DNA of 64,000 nucleotides, from the NCBI GenBank assembly GCA_049323915.1, contig JBMOPC010000024.1, forward strand, positions 57,866-121,865. Direction: 5' to 3'. Position 1 is the stretch's first letter. Each line of letters starts with the position of its first letter. The DNA is from BRHc4a sp049323915. Its GTDB lineage: Bacteria > Bacillota > Desulfotomaculia > Desulfotomaculales > Desulfocucumaceae. Under the pieces are notes generated by a model. The model made no database searches. It had not been told where the DNA came from and saw only the letters and a list, made by a program, of their open reading frames with translations. A program made the position numbers and the translations under genes. Positions 1 through 7,616 of this stretch are shown here, one piece after another.

Positions 1-698
1 CTTGAAGCCTCCGGTGAGGTTACGGGGTCGGCGCCCCCGTGCATGATCAGAAGCGGCAGAGGGAATTCCCCCGCATGTTCCAGCGACCACAGTCCGGCGT
101 CGTGTACGCTGAAAAAAAGGCGGGTTGAAATCATGCGGTTGACCAGCGGGTCGCTGTCGTAGTCCCGCACCACCTCCGGGTCGTGGGAAAGCCCCTTTGC
201 GTCCAGGTTGTTGGGCTGTGAGGACGAGGGCATAAACCTGTTCATCACTCTTCCCGCTATCATAAGTGCTGACGAAGGATTTTTGGTAAGGCGCAGCCAG
301 GGGCTTGTGGCCACCACCCCCATAAGCTGCGGCTTCCGGCGGAGGGCGTAGTTCAGGACCAGGTTGCCCCCCATGCTGTGGCCGTAAAGAAAGAGAGGGA
401 GGCCGGGATACAGGCGGTGTGCCCCGTCCAGCAGAAGGTCCATGTCATCCATCATCACTTCATATGACGGGGCGTGGCCCCGCTGACCCCCGGACTTGCC
501 GTGCCCCCGCTGGTCAAAGGCCACCAGGGCGTACCCTGCCCCTGCAAGATGACCGGCCACATGAAGGTAGCGGCCGGTGTGCTCACCAAAGCCATGCACC
601 AGGCAGACCACGCCTTTGAGCCCGCTATCAGGCTCCCACCGCCGGGCGTGGAGATACAGGCCGTCCTTTGCCTGCCATTGATACTCAGCTTTTTTCAT
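1..698 (-). CDS. Alpha/beta hydrolase, monoacylglycerol-lipase type (3' end cut by window edge)
   Basis: Reading back from an ATG at 698 gives about 232 residues open to the window edge. They show a serine-hydrolase fold of the Hydrolase_4/S33 (lysophospholipase, monoglyceride lipase) type: an oxyanion-region motif LVHGFGEHTGRY near residues 33-44, DQRGHGKSGG near 61-70, and the nucleophile elbow GHSMGG near 105-110. An aspartate-containing HGGADP motif near the cut end fits the second triad member; the catalytic His lies outside. A cytosolic esterase or lipase acting on acylglycerols is the family expectation; the substrate is not shown. The gene lies 40 bases downstream of, and in the same direction as, the PilZ gene. 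Confidence 0.85.
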   Translation of the reverse strand, partial: MKKAEYQWQAKDGLYLHARRWEPDSGLKGVVCLVHGFGEHTGRYLHVAGHLAGAGYALVAFDQRGHGKSGGQRGHAPSYEVMMDDMDLLLDGAHRLYPGLPLFLYGHSMGGNLVLNYALRRKPQLMGVVATSPWLRLTKNPSSALMIAGRVMNRFMPSSSQPNNLDAKGLSHDPEVVRDYDSDPLVNRMISTRLFFSVHDAGLWSLEHAGEFPLPLLIMHGGADPVTSPEAS

Positions 699-738
699 GG
701 CCGGGCATTCCTTTCCTTCAAGGGCTTGGTGGGGGGGC

Positions 739-1401
739 TTATCTCCTCCAGAAATCTTTCTCCGAGGATTTTTTGAATATGTAGCGGAAAATTCTATCGG
801 TGTCCGACGTGGTCAGGTCCAGAAACTGCACGCCTATCTTGTTTTTCTTCGTTGACACCGGGATTACCCTGCAGACCTTGGACTTTACAAGGAATCTGTG
901 TCTATTCTTTTTGTCCAGCTCCAGGGTGAAACCAACCAGCAGCAGTGAGTCGCCCGGATAGTCTTGGGCGGTCAGCAGCTCCATTCCCCCGGCGCTTATA
1001 TCAAGGGCCGTGGCATCGGTGAAAACGGGCTCCTCACCTTTGGGGGGCTCCGGGGCAACGAATATGTTCATGAGAAGTTTGAACCTGACAGACCCCCTGC
1101 GCTGGACCCTCTTGAAGCTATCGGGGTGCTCCAGCGTGACCAGGACTATGTTTTCCGATTTGAAGGATTTTACCCGGGTGCCGAACTCCAGGGCAAAGGA
1201 ACTCATGGGCACCTTTAAATAAACCGGATCCCCCCTCCTTAATTCCAGGGGGACCTGATTTTTGAGGGGTACGCTGATATCAATTCCGCCGGGGACGATG
1301 TTTTCAATGGACGACACAAATTCCAGGCTGTCATCTTCACTCCTGGCCACGGCTATCCTCTGGCTTTGCTTTACCTTGAAGCCCGCGAGCGTCAGGCTCA
1401 T
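739..1401 (-). CDS. PilZ-domain protein (YcgR-like, c-di-GMP receptor)
   Basis: A 220-residue soluble protein with an N-terminal YcgR/PilZN-like beta domain (about 1-95) and a C-terminal PilZ domain (about 98-215). Both c-di-GMP binding motifs are present: the RxxxR box in QRRGSVRF near residue 102 and the DxSxxG box in DISAGG near 134. Known family members bind c-di-GMP and slow flagella or tune surface behaviour. ATG at 1401 is preferred because GGAGG lies 9 bases upstream; a TTG further out gives six more residues but has no Shine-Dalgarno. An HD-GYP protein that could hydrolyse c-di-GMP is encoded at 44.7-45.3 kb. Confidence 0.85.
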   Translation of the reverse strand: MSLTLAGFKVKQSQRIAVARSEDDSLEFVSSIENIVPGGIDISVPLKNQVPLELRRGDPVYLKVPMSSFALEFGTRVKSFKSENIVLVTLEHPDSFKRVQRRGSVRFKLLMNIFVAPEPPKGEEPVFTDATALDISAGGMELLTAQDYPGDSLLLVGFTLELDKKNRHRFLVKSKVCRVIPVSTKKNKIGVQFLDLTTSDTDRIFRYIFKKSSEKDFWRR

Positions 1402-1500
1402 GCCCAAACCTCCAAACAAAATTCAGCCCTTTCCTGATATACTTTAAAATAACATGGCGCACCCTTTATTTCAATTAACTTTTCTGCCCCGGCCCGTGCT

Positions 1501-1528
1501 TTTACAATCGGCGCTTTCGTGGTATTAT
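1501..1528 (+). promoter_or_regulatory. Sigma-A-type promoter for argH
   Basis: TTTACA at 1501-1506 and TATTAT at 1523-1528, with a 16-base spacer, 34 bases before the argH start. The pilZ to argH gap is divergent, so a promoter is expected here. Confidence 0.5.
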
Positions 1529-1561
1529 TTTCTTTAAGTTTGTCATAAGGTGGGATGTTGC

Positions 1562-2932
1562 ATGAAAAAACTGTGGGGCGGAAGGTTTCAGAAAGAGACC
1601 AGTGAAATGGTGGATGACTTTCACTCCTCCATTACATTTGACTGCAGGCTTTACCGTTACGATATAGAGGGCAGCATCGCCCACGCCGAAATGCTGGGCA
1701 AAACAGGTATAATCTCCCCCGGGGAGGCTGCCGCCATTGTGGACGGCCTCAAGTCGGTGCTGTCCGATATAGAAAGCGGCCTGGTGGAATTTTCCGTAGA
1801 GGCCGAGGACATACACATGAATATAGAGCAGATGCTGACCGAAAAGATAGGCGCCGTGGCCAAAAAGCTGCACACCGCCAGGAGCCGCAACGACCAGGTG
1901 GCCCTGGACATCCGCATGTTTTTGCGGGATGAGATAGACAACACCGTGAAACTGCTGGACGACCTCAGGATGACCCTGGTGGCTATGGCGGAAAAACACC
2001 TTAACACCATAATGCCGGGATACACGCACCTGCAGAGGGCGCAGCCCATAACACTGGCGCACCACCTGATGGCTTACGTGCAGATGTTCGGAAGGGACCG
2101 GGCAAGGCTTTTGGACTGCCGCCGCAGGGTAAATGTAATGCCGCTGGGGGCTGGGGCTTTGGCCGGCACCACCTTCCCCCTGGATCCGGAATACGTGGCC
2201 CGGAGGCTGGGTTTTGACGAAGTGGCCCTGAACAGCCTGGATGCTGTAAGCGACAGGGATTTCGCCGTGGAGTTCGCGTCCGCGGCCGCCCTTATCATGG
2301 TGCACCTGAGCAGGTTCTGCGAGGAGATAATACTGTGGTCCAGCGCCGAGTTTTCCTTTATTGAGCTGGACGATGCATACAGCACCGGCAGCAGCATGAT
2401 GCCGCAGAAAAAGAACCCAGATGTGGCCGAGCTGATCAGGGGCAAGTCCGGCCGGGTGTTCGGGGACCTGGCGGCGCTTCTGGCCATGCTGAAAGGCATT
2501 CCCCTGGCATACAACAAGGACATGCAGGAAGACAAGGAGGCCCTTTTTGACGCCCTGGACACGGTGAAAAAGTGTCTGACGGTTTTCCGTCCCATGCTGG
2601 CCACCCTCAGGGTCAGGGAGGAAAAGATGCTGGAGGCCGCCCGGGGAGGATTCACCAACGCCACCGACCTGGCCGATTACCTTGTGCTAAAGGGTGTTCC
2701 TTTCCGGGAGGCCCACGGGGTGGTGGGCAGGGCGGTCTTCCACTGCGTGCAGTCCGGAAAGTCTCTGGACCAGCTTGCCCTGGAGGAGTTCAGGTCCTTC
2801 AGCCCGCTGGTGGAGGAGGACGTGTACCGGTTCATATCGGTAAAGCGGTGCGTTGAGGCCAGGAAGGTGCTGGGCGGCCCCTCTCCGGAATCGGTGCGGG
2901 AGGCTATTGGTAAATCTAAATTAAATCAATAA
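1562..2932 (+). CDS. argH: Argininosuccinate lyase
   Basis: Cytosolic enzyme that splits argininosuccinate into arginine and fumarate, the last step of arginine synthesis. The product starts MKKLWGGRF and is about 456 residues, normal for the family. The fumarase/aspartase superfamily signature GSSMMPQKKNPD is intact near residues 277-288, with HTARSRNDQV near 102-111 and TAxT-region features (PGYTHLQRAQP) near 154-164. The ATG at 1562 is preferred over an upstream in-frame GTG at 1550 because AAGGTGG at 1548-1554 is spaced 7 bases from it. No argG or other arg genes are in the window. The ilv T-box promoter begins 5 bases after the stop codon. Confidence 0.97.
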   Translation: MKKLWGGRFQKETSEMVDDFHSSITFDCRLYRYDIEGSIAHAEMLGKTGIISPGEAAAIVDGLKSVLSDIESGLVEFSVEAEDIHMNIEQMLTEKIGAVAKKLHTARSRNDQVALDIRMFLRDEIDNTVKLLDDLRMTLVAMAEKHLNTIMPGYTHLQRAQPITLAHHLMAYVQMFGRDRARLLDCRRRVNVMPLGAGALAGTTFPLDPEYVARRLGFDEVALNSLDAVSDRDFAVEFASAAALIMVHLSRFCEEIILWSSAEFSFIELDDAYSTGSSMMPQKKNPDVAELIRGKSGRVFGDLAALLAMLKGIPLAYNKDMQEDKEALFDALDTVKKCLTVFRPMLATLRVREEKMLEAARGGFTNATDLADYLVLKGVPFREAHGVVGRAVFHCVQSGKSLDQLALEEFRSFSPLVEEDVYRFISVKRCVEARKVLGGPSPESVREAIGKSKLNQ

Positions 2933-2936
2933 TTCC

Positions 2937-2965
2937 TTGACACAACATGGGGAATTCTGTATACT
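2937..2965 (+). promoter_or_regulatory. Strong sigma-A promoter of the T-box leader
   Basis: TTGACA at 2937-2942, a 17-base spacer, and TATACT at 2960-2965. Transcription would begin near 2972, just before the T-box stem I sequence. Confidence 0.8.
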
Positions 2966-2971
2966 GTCAAT

Positions 2972-3270
2972 TATGAGAAGGGCTGTGAAGGGGATCAATC
3001 AACCCTGTTAAAGTGGCTTCAGAGAGCCGGATATGCTGGGAACCGGCGCCACTGGGGTAAATACATCGCCCCGGAGCCGCAGGCTGAAAGGTAAAGGTAA
3101 TTACCGACTAGGTCGTGCCGGGTTAGCCACCCGTTACCAAAGCTGTGTCCTGATTGGGACACGTAAGAGGCTTTCCGCCGTGAGGCGAAAAGCAATCAGG
3201 GTGGTACCGCGTGAGAAACCTCTCGTCCCTGGCAGTGTTAACCGACTGCCGGGCGGGAGGTTAAATTTTT
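2972..3270 (+). promoter_or_regulatory. T-box riboswitch leader of the ilv-leu operon
   Basis: About 300 bases with the T-box hallmarks in order. There is a stem I with an AGAGAGCCGG bulge region and a GGAACCGGC distal part (about 3018-3050), then the GGCTGAAAG closing region near 3082-3090. The T-box sequence AGGGTGGTACCGCG, whose bulge pairs with the uncharged tRNA 3' end, is at 3198-3211. A candidate specifier is ATC (Ile) at 3065-3067, in the loop before CGCCCCGG. The codon call is an inference, since a UAC in the same loop overlaps it. The leader precedes ilvD, so tRNA-sensed induction of branched-chain synthesis is expected. Confidence 0.93.
3217..3270 (+). terminator. T-box intrinsic terminator
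   Basis: The arms at 3217-3236 and 3245-3262 form a near-perfect GC-rich stem closed by AACCTC/GAGGTT and topped by GGCAGT/ACTGCC, with T's at 3266-3270. The 5' arm would be sequestered by the antiterminator that includes the T-box sequence. Confidence 0.85.
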
Positions 3271-3412
3271 ATGATTATTATGATTATGGATCGACTTATT
3301 ATAATTAACCTTATTATGGGCAATAAAATTTCATCAGCGCCGGGGCCGGGCCCCGGACAAGGGGCCGGGCCGGGTTTAAGGCTCCGGTAAAAGAACTTAA
3401 CCGTGGGAAAAG

Positions 3413-3472
3413 AGACCCTGCCGGATAGGTTCCGCTCTTGCAGCAGGTAATATCCGCAGGGTCTTTTATTTT
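3413..3472 (+). terminator. Second terminator-like hairpin before ilvD
   Basis: AGACCCTGCCGGATA at 3413-3427 pairs, with one bulged C, with TATCCGCAGGGTCT at 3451-3464. A T-rich tract (TTTTATTTTT) follows to 3472. It lies about 140 bases after the T-box terminator and 28 bases before the ilvD start, so it could be a further attenuation point. Confidence 0.6.
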
Positions 3473-3499
3473 TAATCAGTTTTGAATAGGGGTGATAAT

Positions 3500-5203
3500 T
3501 TGCGCAGCGATGAGATCAAAAAGGGGATAGACAAGGCTCCCCACCGCTCCCTGCTGCGGGCTCTGGGTTACATCGACGCCGAACTGGAAAGGCCCATGAT
3601 AGGGGTTGTCAATTCTTATAATGAAATAGTGCCCGGCCACATGCACCTGAACGACATCACAGACGCCGTAAAGTCAGGCGTGAGGCTGGCCGGGGGGACC
3701 CCGGTGGAATTCCCGGCAATCGCGGTCTGTGACGGAATCGCCATGAACCACAGCGGGATGAAATACTCACTGGCCAGCAGGGAAATAATCGCTGACTCGG
3801 TTGAAGTGATGGCCGAGGCGCACAGGCTTGACGGGCTGGTGCTGGTGACCGCCTGCGACAAGGTGGTGCCGGGGATGCTGATGGCGGCGGCCAGGGTGAA
3901 TATCCCGGCCATAGTCATTAGCGGCGGCCCCATGCTGGCGGGAAGGTTCAACGGCCAGAACGTGTCCCTGAGCAACATCTTTGAGGCCGTGGGCAAGGTC
4001 CGTGCCGGTAAAATGAGCGAGGAGGAACTGTGCCGCCTGGAAGACTCCACCTGCCCGGGGTGCGGGTCGTGCGCCGGGATGTTCACCGCCAACTCCATGA
4101 ACTGCCTCACCGAGGCCCTGGGCATGGCCCTGCCCGGAAACGGCACCATTCCGGCGGTTTCGGCCGCCAGGCGCAGGCTGGCCAAACTGACCGGCATGAG
4201 GGCCGTGGAACTGGTCAAGGCGGGCATAAAGCCCTCCGACATACTGACTGAAAAGGCCTTTGAGAACGGGCTGGCCGTGGATATGGCCCTGGGCTGCTCC
4301 ACCAACACCGTGCTGCATCTTCCGGCCATAGCCTCCGAGGCCGGGGTGAATATAGACCTTGACATGATCAACAGGATCAGCGGGATTACTCCCAACCTGT
4401 GCAAGCTGAGCCCCATGGGGCCGCACTTCATGCAGGACCTGGACGAGGCCGGCGGGATACCCGCCGTTATGGCCGAGCTTTCCCGCAAAAACCTTCTTTA
4501 CCTGGACCTGCCGACGGTTTCCGGTGAAACCGTGGGAGATATAATTCAGGGAAGAGAAATACTCAGGGAAGATGTGATCAGGAGCGTTGACGATCCTTAC
4601 AGCCCCAGCGGCGGCATTGCCGTGCTGAAGGGCAGCCTGGCCCCCGGCGGGGCAGTGGTCAAAAAAGCGGGGGTGGCCCCGGAGATGCTGAAGCACTCCG
4701 GCCCGGCCAGGGTTTTCGATTCCGAGGAGGAGGCCGTTCTTGCCATCAACGGCAGGAAAATACAAAAAGGCGACGTTATTGTGATACGGTACGAGGGGCC
4801 CAGGGGAGGCCCGGGCATGAGGGAGATGCTGACCCCCACAGCCACCGTGATGGGGCTTGGGCTGGACAGGGATGTGGCCCTTATTACCGACGGCAGATTC
4901 TCAGGCGCCACCAGGGGGGCCTCCATCGGGCACATCTCCCCGGAGGCGGCCGAGGGAGGGCCCATAGCCGCCGTGCGGGAAGGGGACATTATAGAAATAG
5001 ACATCCCCAACAACCGGCTTGAAGTCAGGCTGAGCGGGGAAGAAATAGAGTCGCGGCTGAAGGATTGGAAGCGGCCGGAGCCCAGGGTTACAAAGGGATA
5101 CCTGGCACGGTACGCCAAAATGGTGACTTCGGCCAGCACCGGCGCCATTCTTAGGAATGGGGACACACCTCTTCAAGGAATGTCCCCGAAAAAGCGAGAC
5201 TAG
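3500..5203 (+). CDS. ilvD: Dihydroxy-acid dehydratase
   Basis: Fe-S dehydratase that converts 2,3-dihydroxy-isovalerate and 2,3-dihydroxy-3-methylvalerate to the 2-oxoacids of the valine/leucine and isoleucine routes. The cysteine motifs are present: ACDKVVPGM near residue 116 and CPGCGSCAGMFTANSM near 185-200. A TTG start at 3500 gives the family-typical beginning MRSDEIKKGI and has AGGGGTGA just upstream; a start at 3482 would be atypical. The last 16 or so residues (after STGAIL) are not family-like: they are encoded by a short dispersed repeat at 5151-5190 that supplies a new tail. First gene of the operon; ilvB follows 16 bases on. Confidence 0.96.
   Translation: MRSDEIKKGIDKAPHRSLLRALGYIDAELERPMIGVVNSYNEIVPGHMHLNDITDAVKSGVRLAGGTPVEFPAIAVCDGIAMNHSGMKYSLASREIIADSVEVMAEAHRLDGLVLVTACDKVVPGMLMAAARVNIPAIVISGGPMLAGRFNGQNVSLSNIFEAVGKVRAGKMSEEELCRLEDSTCPGCGSCAGMFTANSMNCLTEALGMALPGNGTIPAVSAARRRLAKLTGMRAVELVKAGIKPSDILTEKAFENGLAVDMALGCSTNTVLHLPAIASEAGVNIDLDMINRISGITPNLCKLSPMGPHFMQDLDEAGGIPAVMAELSRKNLLYLDLPTVSGETVGDIIQGREILREDVIRSVDDPYSPSGGIAVLKGSLAPGGAVVKKAGVAPEMLKHSGPARVFDSEEEAVLAINGRKIQKGDVIVIRYEGPRGGPGMREMLTPTATVMGLGLDRDVALITDGRFSGATRGASIGHISPEAAEGGPIAAVREGDIIEIDIPNNRLEVRLSGEEIESRLKDWKRPEPRVTKGYLARYAKMVTSASTGAILRNGDTPLQGMSPKKRD
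5151..5190 (+). repeat. Dispersed inverted repeat (GGGGACA/TGTCCCC type) inside the ilvD 3' end
   Basis: TTAGGAATGGGGACACACC, a short variable spacer and GGAATGTCCCC. The arms GGGGACA (5159-5165) and TGTCCCC (5181-5187) pair. A second copy is at 15485-15531, after cimA. Here the repeat is translated as the C-terminal tail of IlvD. Confidence 0.8.
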
Positions 5204-5219
5204 GGGTAGGTGAATCTCT

Positions 5220-6878
5220 ATGAAAAAGAACGGGGCGCAAATTCTAGTGCAGGGGCTTCTGGACCAGGGAGTGGACACCATCTTCGGATACCCCGGGGGC
5301 GCGGTTTTGCCCATATACGATGCGCTTTATGATGCCAACATCAGGCATATACTGACCAGGCACGAGCAGGGGGCCGCCCATGCTGCCGACGGTTACGCCA
5401 GGGCCTCCGGAAGGCCCGGGGTTTGCCTTGCCACCTCGGGGCCCGGGGCCACAAATCTGGTTACAGGTATCGCCAACGCTTACATGGATTCGGTGCCCAT
5501 GGTGGCCATAACCGGCCAGGTGCCCTCTCCGCTTCTGGGCAGGGACTCCTTCCAGGAGGCCGACATTACCGGCATAACCATGCCGGTCACCAAGCACAAC
5601 TACATTGTAAAGGACGTACAGGAACTGGCAATCACCATCAAGGAGGCATTTCACATCGCCACCACCGGGAGGCCCGGGCCTGTGCTGGTGGATATCCCCA
5701 GGGATGTGTCGGGCGGTGTGATGGACTACGAAGACCCGGGCCCGTTCAACCTGCCGGGATACCGCCCTGTGCTGGAGGCCACCGCAGACCAGATCAACAT
5801 TGCCACTGCCGCCATCATGGCTTCCGAGAGGCCGGTTATATACGCCGGGGGCGGGATAATCAGCTCCGGCGCCCACGAGGAGCTTAAAGCCCTGTCGGAA
5901 CTGCTGATGGCCCCGGTCACCGTCACTCTGATGGGGCTGGGGGGGTTCCCGGGGGATCACCCGCTTTTCCTGGGCATGCTGGGGATGCACGGCAGCAGGT
6001 ACGCCAACTATGCTGTGTGTGAGTGCGACCTTTTGATCGCCATCGGGGCCAGGTTTGATGACAGGGTTACCGGAAAAATTGAAAGCTTTGCCCCCGAGGC
6101 CAAAATCATTCACATAGATATAGACCCGGCCGAGATAAGGAAAAACGTCAGGGTGGATATTCCCATCGTGGGTGACGTAAAGAGGGTGTTAAACCAGCTC
6201 CTTCCCAGGCTTGGGGCAAAGATTACCGGCGCCTGGCAGGAAAAGATCAACCTGTGGAAAAAGGAATATCCCATTAGTTTCGAGGAAAATGGAAAGCTTA
6301 AGCCGCAGCAGGTGATAAGCGAAATATACAACGTCACCGGGGGAAAGGCCAGGATAACCACCGAGGTGGGCCAGCACCAGATGTGGACTGCCCACTACTA
6401 TACCTTTACCCGGCCCCGAACCTTCATTTCTTCGGGGGGGCTGGGGACCATGGGATACGGGTTCCCTGCGGCCATAGGGGTGCAGGTGGCCTGTCCGGAC
6501 GAGGTTGTGTTCGATATTGCCGGGGACGGCAGCATACAGATGAATATTCAGGAAATGGCCACAGCGGTCAATTACCAGCTGCCGGTGAACGTGGCCATAT
6601 TGAATAATGGCTGGCTGGGCATGGTGAGGCAGTGGCAGGAGCTGTTCTACAACCGCCGCTATTCCTACACCGAGCTGTTTAACCCCGATTTCGCCAGGCT
6701 GGCCGAGGCTTACGGGGCCACGGGAATGAGGATTGCCAGCAGCGCCGAGCTCAGACCCGCCCTGGAGGAAGCCGTCAGGAACAGCGGCCCGGTGATGCTG
6801 GACTTCGTAATCGAGCGCGAGGAAAACGTGTTACCGATGGTTCCCCCCGGCGAGCCGTTGGATAAGATGATAGGGTGA
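5220..6878 (+). CDS. ilvB: Acetolactate synthase, large (catalytic) subunit 1
   Basis: ThDP/FAD enzyme joining pyruvate to pyruvate or 2-oxobutyrate to give acetolactate or acetohydroxybutyrate. It has 552 residues, normal length. Visible features are the ThDP glutamate in RHEQGAAHAADGYA near 42-55, the FQEADITGITMPVTKHNY segment near 113-130, and the ThDP motif GDGSIQMN followed by NNGWLGMVRQWQELFY near 461-476. Trp472 in the RQWQ motif matches the Trp of E. coli AHAS II (Trp464) that favours 2-oxobutyrate and binds herbicides. GTGAATCTC separates it from ilvD, and AGGGGTAGGTG provides the ribosome site. A paralogue lies beyond ilvN. Confidence 0.96.
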   Translation: MKKNGAQILVQGLLDQGVDTIFGYPGGAVLPIYDALYDANIRHILTRHEQGAAHAADGYARASGRPGVCLATSGPGATNLVTGIANAYMDSVPMVAITGQVPSPLLGRDSFQEADITGITMPVTKHNYIVKDVQELAITIKEAFHIATTGRPGPVLVDIPRDVSGGVMDYEDPGPFNLPGYRPVLEATADQINIATAAIMASERPVIYAGGGIISSGAHEELKALSELLMAPVTVTLMGLGGFPGDHPLFLGMLGMHGSRYANYAVCECDLLIAIGARFDDRVTGKIESFAPEAKIIHIDIDPAEIRKNVRVDIPIVGDVKRVLNQLLPRLGAKITGAWQEKINLWKKEYPISFEENGKLKPQQVISEIYNVTGGKARITTEVGQHQMWTAHYYTFTRPRTFISSGGLGTMGYGFPAAIGVQVACPDEVVFDIAGDGSIQMNIQEMATAVNYQLPVNVAILNNGWLGMVRQWQELFYNRRYSYTELFNPDFARLAEAYGATGMRIASSAELRPALEEAVRNSGPVMLDFVIEREENVLPMVPPGEPLDKMIG

Positions 6879-7063
6879 AAGCGGCTGTAAGCGATAAGTA
6901 ATAAGCTACTAGCGGCTAGCTATAAAGAATCAAGAAAATTGCATTAAACGGTATTGCAATGCATGACCAAATATATATCAAGTACTATTGTGCAAAAGTT
7001 GCTAAAGCTGGTAGCTGAAGCTAGAAGCTAATAGCTAAGCGCTACAGTCGGGGAGGTATTTTT
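6879..7063 (+). repeat. ilvB-ilvN spacer with degenerate AGCTA-type repeats
   Basis: 185 non-coding bases inside the operon. The flanks are built from degenerate units such as AAGCTACTAGCGGCTAGC (left) and GCTGAAGCTAGAAGCTAATAGC (right), which are partly self-complementary, around an AT-rich centre. No gene, promoter or terminator could be supported. GGGGAGG at its end serves ilvN. Confidence 0.5.
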
Positions 7064-7576
7064 ATGCGTCACACACTGGCAGTTCTGGTGGAAAACAACC
7101 CCGGGGTGCTGGCCCGGGTGGCCGGGCTCTTCAGCCGGCGCGGCTTCAATATTGACAGCCTGGCGGTGGGGCGGACGGAAAACCCGGATGTTTCCAGGAT
7201 GACAATTGTGGTGGAAGGCGACGACAGAATACTGGAGCAGGTTACCAAACAGCTCCACAAGCTGATTGATGTAATCAAGATAAACGACATATCCCCGGAA
7301 GAGTACGTGGACAGGGAGCTGGTCCTCATAAAGGTTTACTGCGAGCCCGCCCGCCGGGGTGAGATAATGCAGGTCGCCGACATTTTCAGGGCCAGGATAG
7401 TTGACCTGGGGCGAAAAACCATAACCCTGGAGTGTACCGGCAACGACGGCAAGATCAACGCCTTTGAGGAGTCGTTAAGGCCATACGGCATAAAGGAACT
7501 GGTGCGCACCGGAAAAATAGCCATGCTGAGGGGGACCCGGCTTACCAGTGTAAACGGGCAGAAGGACGAAGAATAA
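7064..7576 (+). CDS. ilvN: Acetolactate synthase, small (regulatory) subunit
   Basis: 170 residues. The N-terminal ACT domain (about 2-75) begins with RHTLAVLVENNPGVLARVAGLFSRRGFN in the family pattern; the C-terminal ALS_ss_C domain (about 85-160) carries the typical REL.LIKV start. It binds the catalytic subunit, activates it and mediates feedback inhibition by valine or another branched-chain amino acid. It lies between the two large-subunit genes, so it may serve either or both; the sequence does not decide. ATG at 7064 follows GGGGAGGTATTTTT. Confidence 0.95.
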   Translation: MRHTLAVLVENNPGVLARVAGLFSRRGFNIDSLAVGRTENPDVSRMTIVVEGDDRILEQVTKQLHKLIDVIKINDISPEEYVDRELVLIKVYCEPARRGEIMQVADIFRARIVDLGRKTITLECTGNDGKINAFEESLRPYGIKELVRTGKIAMLRGTRLTSVNGQKDEE

Positions 7577-7616
7577 AGAAAAGCCGTTTTAATAAATCCA
7601 CGGGGAGGAAACCGGT

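Noticed and set aside
3033..3308. 91-residue plus-strand ORF in the ilvD leader
   Set aside because: It lies entirely on the T-box RNA and its translation is compositionally random.
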